From Dissophora ornata (Eukaryota > Mortierellomycota > Mortierellomycetes > Mortierellales > Mortierellaceae), in contig MU616703.1 of NCBI GenBank assembly GCA_025201705.1, positions 2,722 to 41,804 of the forward strand: 39,083 nt of DNA, written 5' to 3'. Made by a program: the position numbers and the translations under genes. Below the pieces are notes generated by a model. That model was not told the origin of the DNA. It saw only the letters and a program-made list of their open reading frames with translations, and searched no databases. Numbering within the stretch: position 1 is the stretch's first letter; each line of letters opens with the position of its first letter. Of the stretch, positions 18,698-29,647 are shown piece by piece.

Positions 18698-19863
18698 ATG
18701 CTTTCCTCCAATGCTGTAGTGAATGCCAATGGCGATCACAATCTGAATCATCTCACGCACCAGCAACAGCAGCAACAGCAGCAACAGCAGCAACAGCAGC
18801 AACAGCAGCAACGCAGTAGCAATATCAACGGCGTTATGCAGCAGCAGCAACAGCAACAAGCCCATCATAATAACTTGCAACAGCACGCACCACAGAACCA
18901 TCACCACCACCATAGTCACCACCATCACCACCCTCACCACAGTAGGCAAGATGAAGTATGTCGCTGGACAAAAGTTCACTACAGTTTATTATTAGTGCAT
19001 CCAGGGCAGCTACATGAATCTGGCGTGCCTTGTGTCCGTAGAAACAACATAGACAGTCTAGATCACAAAACAAAGCAGCGAATTACACACGATATTCTAT
19101 CCACAAAACTAGTTGCTCATCATCATGGCTGCTCTGACGACTCGTTGTAGGACAAGGCTCGACAGCGCGCTGAACAACGGGCTAAAGATATCGCCAAGAA
19201 TCAGGATCTCATCTTTTACTCTGCAAGATACTATGGTGCGAGGGGTTTTGATCTGAAGTGTGAGTATCATATTTGCCTTCTGATTCCTCACTGACCTATT
19301 GCTCCCTCCTGGAACGCATTCTTCACCTTTGTAGATGATGTGTGGGAGTACAGGCAAGTATTTTCATTACTCTATCGCCTCTGCACCGCAAGTAGTAGAG
19401 CCACATTGATACGAAGATGCCAATGATCAAGCGATGCGCATGGCATCCTTTTAACCCTTTAACCCCATGGACTTTTGGCCAATGCCAAACCTTCATAGAC
19501 ATGTCTCTCTTCCAAAACTCATTGCACGATATGTGCCGAACGAACTGATGACTGAGGAAGAATGGAGAAGTCTGGGCATCAAGCAGTCGCAAGGCTGGGA
19601 GCACTACATGATCCATAGTAAGTGGTCCAATGGCGCCAAGCTGGTGATCACGTACGATTGACCGCTTTTCAGCTCTTGACGGTCTTCCACTACGCCCTTG
19701 TCAAACTTAGACCCAGAGCCACACGTACTGCTGTTCAAGCGAGAGAAGGACTACCAGGCCAAGTATGAGATAGAATATGATCTCCTGTTGGCTCTTGCCC
19801 TGAATTTCGCTACTAAACTCAAAAGCACATGCTGTTAGGTACCCAAACGGCACCAAGCTTTAG
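18698..19863 (+). CDS. cks1: Cks1/Suc1 cyclin-dependent kinase regulatory subunit
   Basis: Exons 18698-18955, 19151-19235, 19335-19353, 19499-19617, 19711-19762 and 19839-19863 give 185 residues. The core reads [38 protein letters not shown], then [15 protein letters not shown], including the HNPEPH beta-hinge and the phosphate-pocket Arg, Ser, Trp and Arg. Cks proteins bind CDKs and guide multisite phosphorylation. Before the core are 86 residues dominated by poly-Gln and poly-His, so the protein is much longer than the usual 80-150. Exon 3 is only 19 nt and its donor is GC (CAG|GCAAGT). A stronger-looking donor at 19260 would insert eight residues in the phosphate pocket. The last intron has a TACTAAAC branch site. 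It restores a short tail ending PNGTKL, whereas reading through gives an unlikely hydrophobic tail ending at 19838. Confidence 0.93.
18759..18935 (+). repeat. CAG/CAA and CAC/CAT tracts coding poly-Q and poly-H
   Basis: Two poly-glutamine runs (about 18 and 7 residues) and a histidine-rich run lie in the first exon of CKS1. CAG and CAA are mixed, which normally slows length change. Confidence 0.9.
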
Positions 19864-20027
19864 AGCACAAGTGGGAGGCACAGACTGGGGACTAGGCAAG
19901 GAGGCATGCACGTTTTGTCTGTGGATACTGACATGGAGCTTCTTGCGAGTTGGAGAGAGCAGCATAGCAGCACAGCACCTCGCTCTCTTTGCTCCAAGCA
20001 TGTGGGAATCAGTCCATTTTTGCACCT

Positions 20028-20033
20028 AATAAA
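20028..20033 (+). terminator. AATAAA, probable CKS1 polyadenylation signal
   Basis: It lies 165 nt after the CKS1 stop and 88 nt before the COQ3 ATG. Confidence 0.5.
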
Positions 20034-20120
20034 GAGGCGCATCAGCCACCTCACTTTTTTTTTTTGCGTTCCCCCCGACCGGCTTTGTCCCGATAGTCAT
20101 CCCTTTACATCAATACCAAC

Positions 20121-21456
20121 ATGGCGAACATTGCGCGACTCAGTTTCAAAATCCATTCGCTCCCCAAAGTCACATCTGCAGTTCTGGCTAATGCTGTTCC
20201 AGTGAGAGCGATCCCACGCGTTTGTCGCGCTGATTCGCAGAGGTGGGCCGCACTTGCTCTGCAGCGACACTGCTTCTCAACGTCGAGAACGACCTCCCAC
20301 AGCGCCGAAAGCAACCCTTCACACGAGACCAACAAGGAGTCGACCATATACACCGTCAATAAGGATGAGATTGCAAAGTTCGCAGCCATGTCGGACGAGT
20401 GGTGGGCGCCTCAAGGGCCTTTCAAGATGCTGCATTTGATGAACCCGCCCCGCATCCGTTATATCCGAAACCGATTGGAGGCGTCAGGGGCCATCTCGGG
20501 TGCTGAGTCTAATAAACGGTTCCCACTGCAGGGCCTTCGTATTCTCGATGTCGGCTGCGGTGGTGGCCTGCTGTCTGAGGTACATTTAACAATTCCCGCT
20601 ATGTTGTTCTCGATTTTAGCTCCAAGAGATATTGAACATTCTTCTCGTCAACATTCTGCTATAGTCACTAGCAAGATTGGGGGCGCAAGTAACAGGATTG
20701 GATGCGTCGGTTGAGAATGTTCAAATGGCCATGATCCACGCCATGAAGGACCCATTGCTGAACGGAGGGGGACCAGGATCAATAGAATATCGCCATCAGA
20801 CAGCAGGTACAGCACTCTAGGCTGCTTATCGATTTGATCCAGCAGCAGAATCCACAGCTCGACCTAACGCCTTCATGTGCTCGTCTTTCTTTGTAACAGA
20901 GCAATTGGCAAAGGAAGGCCTCCAGTTCGATGTTGTGTGCTCGCTCGAGGTCATTGAGCATGTCGACAACCCTGCTGGATTCCTTAAAGTGCTTGGAGAA
21001 TTGATCAAGGTATGGGCTTCAACACTCTTGCGTACCGCTTTTTAGGTTGTTATTTTGCTCTAGCTCCAAGCTGAGAAATCTAACAGGGATACTCTGTATA
21101 TCTTTTCCGAATAGCCTAACGGTGACCTAATGCTGTCAACAATCTCGCGCACGCCTCTGTCGTACTTTCTCACAATTTTCTGCGCAGAGCACGTGATGAG
21201 AATGGTCCCTGTGGGTACCCACCACTGGTCAAAGTTCATCACGCCAGACGAACTGCGGGCTGGTGTTGAAGACCTAGCAAAATGTCAGGTGCAAAACATC
21301 CAGGGAATCGGCTTCAGTCCGCTGTCAGGACAGTGGGAACTGACAAGGAGTCGTGATGGATCTGACTCGGGCAGTGGCTTGATGTCCATGCTTGGGCCAC
21401 CATTGTCTGAGGCCTCTAACTATCTTTTGTCAGCCAAAAAGGTTGGCGCTGTGTGA
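20121..21456 (+). CDS. coq3: Coq3, ubiquinone biosynthesis O-methyltransferase
   Basis: Exons 20121-20579, 20665-20806, 20900-21009 and 21115-21456 give 350 residues. The first 70 residues are Arg/Ser/Ala-rich with few acids, a likely mitochondrial presequence. The SAM-binding motif I, RILDVGCGGGLLSE, is at 140-153. Motif GAQVTGLDAS follows, then FDVVCSLEVIEHVDNPAGFL and PNGDLMLSTISRT, all typical of UbiG/Coq3. The enzyme methylates two ring hydroxyls in coenzyme Q synthesis at the inner mitochondrial membrane. GDEIAKF-type start motifs of the family are seen as NKDEIAKFAAMSDEWW at 80-95. The introns (85, 93 and 105 nt) are GT-AG. The gene follows CKS1 by 257 bp and converges with Pho89. Confidence 0.96.
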
Positions 21457-21526
21457 AGACATCTAGAAAAAAAAATGACCTTGCAAGACATGCCATATCA
21501 ATCATATACATAGCTCTACTAGTGAC

Positions 21527-21532
21527 AATAAA
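21527..21532 (+). terminator. AATAAA, probable COQ3 polyadenylation signal
   Basis: It lies 71 nt after the COQ3 stop in the 164-bp space shared with the convergent Pho89 gene. Confidence 0.55.
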
Positions 21533-21620
21533 CGTGCATGTTCGCATTTAGATCTTGTATTATACTAAAGTGGTATAGTTATGCTATGAAACTCATTGTG
21601 GAAACCAAAAGACAACCAAC

Positions 21621-23584
21621 TTAAAGCAGCTGGGGTGACCTGGACACAAAGGCAAAAATGATACCGCTGGTAAGACCGGCAGCAGGGAGTGTCAAGATCC
21701 AGCTGACAAAGACGCCGAGGAGAAGACGCCAGTTGAGAGACTTGAATCCTCCTCCGGAAAGCAGACCGATGGCGGTGGTGGCACCAGTAATGCAGTGAGT
21801 CGAGGACACGGGGAGAGACAACTTTGAGCAGGTCAAGATGGTAATCGAGGTTCCCATCTCAGCAGAGAAACCGCGAGTAGGACTCATGTAGGTCATCTTG
21901 TTTCCGAGTGTTCGCATGACGTGATAACCGTAGGTCATCAAGCCCAAATCGATGGCAACACCGCCAAAGGCAAGAATCCAAAGAGGGACAGGGGCTTTCT
22001 TAACATCGATGTTAGCGTTCTCCCAAATGTAGTAAATGGTGGCAAGGGGGCCAATAGCGTTGGCAACATCGTTCGAGCCGTGGGCAAAGGAGGTGAAGCA
22101 GGCGGAAATAACCTGGACAGCCGAGAAGAGACGCTCGGTGTCGGAATCGAACTTGATAGCATTGGCATGGACGGTATTGGTGGACTCGTCCTGCTTTGTG
22201 TTGATCTCCTGGTGGAGGCCGTAGAACACCTTGGACTTGATCTTTTGGAAAAGGGTCTTCTCGCCAGCCTCGAGCTTGACTAGTGAAGGATCAGCCTGAC
22301 CCTCAGCAGAGGTGGTGTCGCCAGCCTCGATACCCTTCTCGTTATGAGAGACCTCCTCTTCATGGATAGGGGCCTTCTCACGCTTGCCGACAAAAGGAAT
22401 GTAGAAGACGTGGAACCAGCGGAGATCTTCGTTGTCTTGGATCTTGCGGCGGAGGAAAGGACGGAGGAAGAAGAAACACCACAGGAATACAATAAGACCG
22501 ACACCGACGGCAATACCGACGGGGATTCCGATATTGGTGGAGGCATCCTTGAGCGACGAGTTTGGTGCGCCCTTGAAGATGATGTAGAAGACATCGACCA
22601 TCAAAGCAACACCAAAGTAGGCAGGGATGGCAATAAGGCCACGGCGGAAAGAGTCGTCGTGATTGAGAACGACGTACTTGGTGAACACGAAGATGATGGA
22701 GCAGACTGGAAAGAGAACAGCATGTTAGTATGGAAGATCGCGCATTCTCTAGAGTTGATTCTGGTATGAAGGATAAATGGCACGTCAACTTACCCAATCC
22801 AGCGACGAGGGGAGAGATGACCCAAGAGAGGACGATCTTGGCTGAAATTGTGAAGGACGCAGCAATGGTCAGTACGGGGTTGTTCTTGAACTGTAGTCAA
22901 AGTAGTCAAAGGGCCGGCGGTTCTGCTATGCTGTACTTACTGATGCCACTCCATTGGATACCATCCACACCGAAAGCAGAAATACCTGCACCAGTGATGG
23001 CGCCGACAATGGCATGAGTAGTTGAGACGGGCCAGCCGCGGGATGTGGCGAACAGGACCCAAGTGGAAGAGCCGATCAAGGAGCAGACCATTGTCAACTG
23101 TAATGTATTCGCGACAGAACAAAGGTTTGAGTACGCAGCCAAGAACGTTTTTTATACGACGTAAAGGTAGACAAAAAACGATAGAGCATCCTTACCATCA
23201 GAATCTCAGGATTGGCGGCATACAGCTTACTATCGATAATCCCACTCTTGATTGTCTCGGATGTGTTGGCACCGAGGAGGAAAGCACCGCCGAACTCGCA
23301 GAAGCAGGCAATAATCAGGGCCTGGCTAAGGGTGATGGAACCGGAGCCGACAGAGGTGGCAAAGGCGTTGGCAACGTCGTTTGCACCTGTGATGTGAAGT
23401 TGTCGAGAAAAAGGGCAACACGTTATTTAGAAGCTTCTTATTCAAGGAGGTGGATTTTTGCTTTGAGTGAACTGGTGAAAGGTGTTTTCGTAGGCTGGGT
23501 CTTCGTACCAATGCCATAGGCATCCATGAATGCAAAGAAGAGACCGATTCCAAAGAGGAAGGTGTAGTCGTGGACTTCCATCAT
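21621..23584 (-). CDS. pho89: Sodium/phosphate symporter of the PiT family, Pho89-like
   Basis: Exons 23584-23509, 23386-23196, 23097-22941, 22841-22794 and 22705-21621 give 518 residues. Both copies of the PiT signature are present: GANDVANAFATSVGSG from residue 26, formed across the first splice junction, and FAHGSNDVANAIGPLATI in the C-terminal half. SRGWPVSTTHAIVGAITGAG and LSLPVSSTHCITGA are the paired STTHAI/SSTHC loops. A large charged cytosolic loop (about 265-340) separates the halves, as in Pho89 and human PiT1/2. It imports phosphate with sodium at the plasma membrane. For intron 3 I chose the acceptor at 22843-22842, which yields WSGITKIVLSWVISPLVAG. The nearer acceptor breaks the frame. 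Two adjacent ATGs (23584 and 23581) start the frame. Confidence 0.95.
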
Positions 23585-25740
23585 TTTCGGTTAAGTCTGT
23601 GATAAGGAATAGAAAAGGGTGTGGTGAGGGGATGGTGGGGGATGGTGAAAGGAGGACCCCTGCTGGATGGACGAAGGATGGCTGTCTTGGTTGGTCAAAG
23701 GGCAAGGAACAACGTGAAGAGAGAGGAGGTTGTGATCGGTATTTATAAGAACGAAGAACTCGAGAAGCGACCCCAAAGCGAGCAGACCCCGTTCCTCAAA
23801 TAGAAACGCATGAAAGACCAGTGGACAATCCATGAAACTGACGAATGGGTGAGGAACCAGTCAGACAATGGCCCATGTGGGCCAAGGACGAAGCCTGTCT
23901 TGAGTTCGAGTGTTACTGTGCTGATGGAAGGATGGGAAGTGGCGACTGGAGGTTGGTTGCGAACGGCGATTCCTGGCATACATTCACAAACGAAACATGG
24001 TATACTATACTGTACTGATGACAGAGAAGACTAACTGTAATCGTAGTTTTGACTGTTGAACCTGTTGAACACAAAAGTTAAAAACAAACATCAGTGCGTA
24101 GCAGGTTGGCCAATCATGGCGCTGTTCACAGCAAAGCCGGTCTCTCACGGACGCAGACGGACCCTCGTGCCCGAGTTTTGGATCGCGTGTCGATGGAGGA
24201 AGTGTCTGCTGAGCAGGAGGATTCACTCCCTTTGGTTTTTCCGCTACAATTTCTTCATGCATCTGTTGTGTGTGCTGGTCTACTCTGTGTACGCGATTTT
24301 GTTTATTGTTTATCAATCGTCCAAGTTACCGAGGATTCGCAAGAAAAAGCTAAAACGAAATTAAGATTTTCTACGCCAATCACAGCGCTGGGTCGATGAA
24401 ACGTGTGGCATAGCGCATCATCCAGTGGCCTACACACGTCGTAGCTTGCTATCCAAAGAAACCTGAGAGGGGCAGGCACACCATGGACCTCTACATCTGA
24501 ACCAGAGTCGTACATCCATCTCGCACGCACCCGCCACCCCTTTGCGCCTTCCACACCGCCTGCCCATCTCGTCTGTCTCGCATATCAAGGACATCCCAGA
24601 TCGACGGGCAAAGCTTTCTTTTGTCAAAAGAAGAGAAGAACTTTCTTAAGTGGCCGAGGAAAGAACAGAAACATCTTCTGAACAACCTTTGTGGTTCAGA
24701 CCCTACCCGCTAAATAGGCTCGCTTTGCTCAACTTATGCTTTCAACAAACCACATGGACAAGGCAGAGCCATGGCCGTCTGTCCTCACGTTCATTGGCTC
24801 GACCAACTCGATCCGCAGAAAATATCTTGCGAATCCCCGGTAAATAAAAGTCGCTCTGGCTTCACTGACGCTGCGAGACGTTGCACAACATGTCTCTTGA
24901 AGACAACGTGCTCTCGTTTTAGAACGCTGTCATACACTGTTACGACACCAAATGGTGACAGGTCTAGTCTATATGCAGACACTAAATGGACTACGCTCCA
25001 GCGAATCAAAACCATCGTGGAAACATTGTGTTGACATTTGGGCCTTCTCTGGTCCCTCATATTGCAATAAGGAGCAAGAGCTGTCCGTATCCAGCCTAGA
25101 ATGTCCTATTTCACGTAGCGGATCGTTCAAAACATGCTCGACCGCCGATTAGAGTTGTGAATGCATGTCCGATAGTGGCGTATTAGGAAACTGGAATGCA
25201 GTACGGTTAGTAGCCTTTCATNNNNNNNNNNCCCCCCCTTAAAAAAGCCAGCTTTCAAGACGCAGCGCAGCAGCATCCTTACCTTTGTTGCTCGGTCACC
25301 ATGTCGCCTACTCCCCGCTCTGATCCTCATACCCATCCTCCTGATCTCGTGCAACACGTATATTGTCTGCTGTTCACGGCATGTGCATGTCGCGTGTGCA
25401 ATTCACGTGATACGTTATGGGGATAGCGAGGGGTTTATCCAGCAGACTCCCTGCGGAAGTGCGGGTGGGTGTGAAAGTAAGGAGGAGCACGAGCGTGAGT
25501 ATGGGAGTATGGGAATACGAAGGGCATGGAGTGGATGGGGTGACGGTGCGAGTGATGGTCACCATCAGCCTGACTCCAATTACGGTTTTCAATTCCCAAA
25601 AGAGTCACTGCCTGTGCTGTTATCTCTCCTCTATCCTACGCTGCTCTCAGACACACTGCTCCGTGCAGCTTTTTTTCCTTTGTATCCTTCTCCATATTAC
25701 TGCCTCCATTCCCCATCTACTTGCACTCTCCAGCCAGACC
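23585..25740. other. Divergent intergenic region (2.2 kb) with a 10-N gap
   Basis: It lies between Pho89 and the CorA-type gene. Ten Ns are at 25222-25231. A CACGTG hexamer, a bHLH site type used by Pho4 in yeast, is at 25404-25409, 332 bp before the CorA ATG. No gene was recognised in the short open frames. Confidence 0.5.
23740..23747 (-). promoter_or_regulatory. TATA box, Pho89 gene
   Basis: TATAAATA on the minus strand lies 156 bp upstream of the Pho89 start codon, with a purine-rich (plus) stretch between them. Confidence 0.55.
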
Positions 25741-28700
25741 ATGGATCTTAATCCCCATGGTACCAGTGCATCTGCATCCGCCTCTGCGACCCCCATCACA
25801 TCAGCACCCCAAAATCGCCCGTCCGCTCGACGAACGCCCTCGGAGCTCTCTGCGCTGTCCAAGAGCATTCTGAGTCTCCACGACGACCTCGACTACTCCC
25901 AGGACAGTCATGGGAGTGAGGTTGGGTCTGAACGCTCACGCCCTCGCCGCCAAAGGAGTAAAAGGGACAGAGACAGAGACAGGGACAAGGACAAAGACAA
26001 CAAGGACAGAGACAGAGACAGAGAGTCGGCCCCTTTGTTGGCAGACTCTACCAGACATTCGTCCTTCTCCTTTTCCTCTCACTCAATCGATACCAGCAAC
26101 TACTCTGGTAGCTTGGAGGGCTCGTCGCCACTACTCTACACTGGGTCGTTCGTGGACCATCAGCCCCTGCAGCGGCAAGTCCAGGATCAGCACCTGCAAC
26201 AACTGACCTCATCGCAGAATACTATTGAACAACTGTCGTCAAGGAATGAGAAAATCCAAAGTGGTACAGACACATCAAGGTCTAGGGATCAACTGTCGTC
26301 GTCGTCCAACCCATATAGGTCAAGGCAGCCAAGGTCATCTCCGTCTCACCGTTCACCTCCAACAGGACTGTCTGCTGTCTCAACACGCTCCCACTCGTTC
26401 TCGTCGCAGGCCAGTCGTGGGCAGTTTAATCAGCCTGGCGAAAATTCGAACGAGTCAAGTCCAAGGCGTAGCCATGGCAGCAGCGTCTCTGACGTTAACC
26501 ACGATTTGACAGAGGACACCTTAATCATGCCTCAGATCATGGCCATCGACCAGAGACACCATGAGGGTCTGGCAAAGCCGGAGCGGGGCGGAAAACCCAA
26601 GTCGATGTTGTCGGCATCCCCCACAGCCATGGATGCGATGAGTGCCATGCCACGAATGATGTCACCGTCGCCAGTGCCTCTTCATGCAAGGCTATCAAGA
26701 ATCCAAAACGAGGCCAAGAAAGGTGCGCGTATACTGGACATGGACAATAGCGGGGCGTCTCACCATTATGACTACGAAGACGTGACCGACTCCAGCCATG
26801 ACTTTTCAAGTAGACGGCACTCGGTCGCTGAAGAGGATGTATGTTGCTCATATGAGGGGCGCACGCTTCTGATTACGTGTTGGATTTGCTAAGAACATCA
26901 TGTGTTCTAAGTGATGATCGATATTTCCCTCCCTTCCCGCCAGGTTTGCTATCCCCTCCAATCATCCAACCTAGACATTGATTACAATGCTCTTGAGGAG
27001 TATATTCGACTGGAGCAGATCAAAACCCAAAAGTTGATGTTGAGTTCAGACCAAGGCGGCATTAAGAATTCTCGCGGACCAAGGACAAAGAGCATGTCAA
27101 GCGGACTGTTGTCGAAACTTAGAGGTAGCAGCTTGAGCAACTCCTTTTCGAGCTCAACGCCACTGTCCTCGAAAATTACCCAGGAGGCTGATTATGGTGC
27201 TATACCAATCAAGAACTCTGGACTCCCAGAGCGTAGCTACAGCCTCTTTGGGGAGCGAGACAGAAATCAGGTATGGGTGTGCCAATCTTGTCATGGATCG
27301 CCTCGCAGTGCTCTGTAGTCGGTTTATCGCTAATGGCATCAACTGGCCGAAATTAGACCCCACTGGATGATGCATACAGGTTCACCCTCTATTCGACGGC
27401 TTCTGTAACTGTTCATGCGCAGACACTGGGGGAAATCCCTCCTAAGGGCCAGACTCTATCCAATATGCTCCAGGCTGGATACTTTTGGCTGGACGTTCTC
27501 GCTCCGACAGACGACGAGATTCGGATGCTTAGCCAGGCAAGCGAATGTCCAGTTCTGTGTTTGGATTTGTGCGAGTCATCTTGATTCATTGTAATAACTC
27601 ATATTTTTTCTTTGGAAATAGGTCTTTAGGATCCACCCACTCACTACCGAAGATATTTTGATGGAGGAGGGTCGGGAGAAATGCGAGATGTTTTTGAATT
27701 ACTACTTTGTCTGTTTTCGAACGTTTGTACTGGATCCCAACAGCCACAACTATTTGCAGGCGCTCAGTGTCTACACCCTTGTTTTCCCAGGAGGGATCAT
27801 CTCTGTAAGTTGATACTGCGGAGCCCCTCGAGAGACCACTGCCTCTTCTGTGGAATGAAAACTAACGAGCTCTATGATCTGATGGCGAGCGAATTTAGTA
27901 TCACTTCAGACCCGTTCCTCATTGTAGAAATGTGAGAAAGAGGATCCGGCACTTGAAAGAGAGAATGGAGGTGACCCCAGGTACATGTCCTGATATGTTT
28001 TTATTATTCCAGATTGTCATGTGAACCTGCCGATGGAAAACCGCTCACAACAATTTTTTTTTTGTGGTTTACATGTAGACTGGATCAATTATGCCATTAT
28101 CGATGATATTGTAGACACCTTTGCGCCTTTGATCCGCGAGGTTGAAACGGAGGTGGATATGATTGATGAGCTCGTCCTAATATTGAAAGAGTCAGAACAA
28201 GCCGATATGTTGCGAAGGATCGGTAATTGCCGAAAGCGTGTTATGAGTCTTCTCCGTCTCCTAACTGGCAAAGCAGATGTCATCAAGGGGTTGATCAAGC
28301 GGTACGAAGGGCGCATGGGACGAAAAGGCATGGGCGAGATTGGACTCTTCATGGGCGATATCCAAGGTATTGATTGGACCAGTCGTTGTTTTTGTTTTTG
28401 TTTTTGTTTTTGTTTTTGTTTTTGTTTTTGTTTTTGTTTTTTTTTTTTTTTTTTTTTTTTTTTGGTTTTTAATAGCGTCAATGCCTTTCCCCTAAGAAAT
28501 GACGGAGACTAAATAATTTGCCCCCTGCTTGATAGATCATATTATCACGATGCTGCAGAACTTGTCGCACTATGAGAAAATTCTGTCGCGATCACACTCG
28601 AACTATCTCGCTCAGATCAATATCGAGATGACGTCGGCATCGAACGAGACGAACGATGTGCTGACGAAACTCACCGTCCTGGGTAGTATTCTCCTGCCCA

Positions 28701-28849
28701 TGAACCTGGTCACTGGTCTCTGGGGCATGAACGTGCCTGTACCTGGCCAAGAGTCGGAAAATCTGGCGTGGTTCTTTTCGATCGTCACTGCCATTTTTAT
28801 GACTGCCAGTTTGTTCCTTTTGATCGCCAGGAAGACACGACTACTGTAG
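25741..28849 (+). CDS. CorA-family magnesium transporter, Alr1/Mnr2 type
   Basis: Exons 25741-26838, 26944-27270, 27357-27536, 27622-27804, 27899-27980, 28079-28366 and 28536-28849 give 823 residues. The first 450 are Ser/Gln-rich and disordered with an Arg/Asp repeat, as in fungal Alr1/Mnr2. The CorA fold starts near 480, with FRIHPLTTEDILMEEGREK, FRTFVLDPNSHNY and the long helices ending DVLTKLTVLGSILLPMN. GLWGMNVPVPGQ carries the GMN selectivity motif at 783-785 between two membrane spans. The second span is followed by a short basic tail. The protein forms pentameric magnesium channels in the plasma or vacuolar membrane. Intron 3 has a GC donor (CAG|GCAAGC). An in-frame ATG at 25417 would add 108 residues of unlikely composition, so I prefer 25741, where ATGG follows a pyrimidine-rich leader. 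Confidence 0.94.
28387..28463 (+). repeat. (TTTTTG)n and poly-T tract in CorA intron 6
   Basis: About eight TTTTTG units run into about 24 T. It lies inside intron 28367-28535, upstream of the acceptor. Confidence 0.9.
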
Positions 28850-29029
28850 AATATTAAAGAGGATAAAATACATGCATACATTCAAATCACGTGCACCATT
28901 TTAGATTCGGATGCGCTTAAGGGCGTTTGGATGGATTGAAACGGATCCGAGCCTCCAAAAAAAACATTCAAAATTAGAGTCCAAGGCTGCAACAGTCAGA
29001 TCTCTCTCTTACTTTCCCGAATTTCAGAA

Positions 29030-29647
29030 ATGGCACCCACTGTGAGTGAATGCAAAAAAAAAAAAAAAACACAGACGCACTTGATCCCAACAGGACAGGA
29101 ACAGGAATAGGACTACAATTGCATGGATACTGGGGCATATACCATATATACACTTGACTCTGACGACACTGTTGACACTCTGGACCATGGATCTCATCAT
29201 CTGGACATTCGATTCAATTCTCGAAAACCCATGGAAGAGACCCATGCTTGCGCGAACATATCTAACCTCGACTATCGTGTCAACTATCGGATACATTAGA
29301 AGGCTACCAAGAAGGTCTCGCACAAGTTCACCATCGACTGCTCCGGTCCCGCCGGTGACAAGATCTTTGATGCCGCCGCTTTCGAGAAGTTCCTTCACGA
29401 CCGCATCAAGATCGAGGGCCGCACTGGTGGTCTCGCCGACAAGGTCACCATTGTCCGTGCTGATGACAAGATCACCGTCACTGCCAACCAGGAGTTCTCC
29501 AAGCGTTACCTCAAGTACCTTACCAAGAAGTTCCTCAAGAAGCACCAGCTCCGCGACTGGCTCCGTGTCATTGCCTCGGACAAGGGTACCTATGAGCTCC
29601 GTTACTTCAACATTGCCAACCAGGATGATGATGAGGATGAGGAATAA
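29030..29647 (+). CDS. rpl22: 60S ribosomal protein eL22
   Basis: Exons 29030-29041 and 29300-29647 give 119 residues. The first exon codes only MAPT, a pattern common in ribosomal protein genes, and the intron is 258 nt. The rest is eL22 throughout: [57 protein letters not shown] and [19 protein letters not shown], ending in the acidic DDDEDEE tail. Codon choice is strongly biased to C-ending codons, unlike the neighbours, as expected for high expression. The start lies only 180 bp after the CorA stop, so the promoter must be short or overlap the CorA 3' end. I looked for box C/D motifs in the intron and saw none. Confidence 0.97.

Noticed and set aside
19711..19838. Cks1 reading on to the TAG at 19838
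   Set aside because: It gives an unlike hydrophobic tail. A GTATGA donor, TACTAAAC branch site and TTAG acceptor define a 76-nt intron that restores a short natural tail.
22842..22940. Pho89 exon starting at the nearer acceptor (22893 region) coding KNNPVLTIAAS
   Set aside because: It breaks the phase with the upstream exon. The acceptor at 22843-22842 keeps phase and restores the conserved WS-x2-x-KIV-x-SW-x-ISP block.
25417..25740. 108-residue upstream extension of the CorA protein
   Set aside because: An in-frame ATG exists, but the composition is Cys/Leu-rich leader-like and overlaps the pyrimidine-rich tract. The ATG at 25741 has better context.
29042..29299. snoRNA in the eL22 intron
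   Set aside because: Ribosomal protein introns often host snoRNAs, but I found no box C (RTGATGA) and box D pair with a terminal stem.
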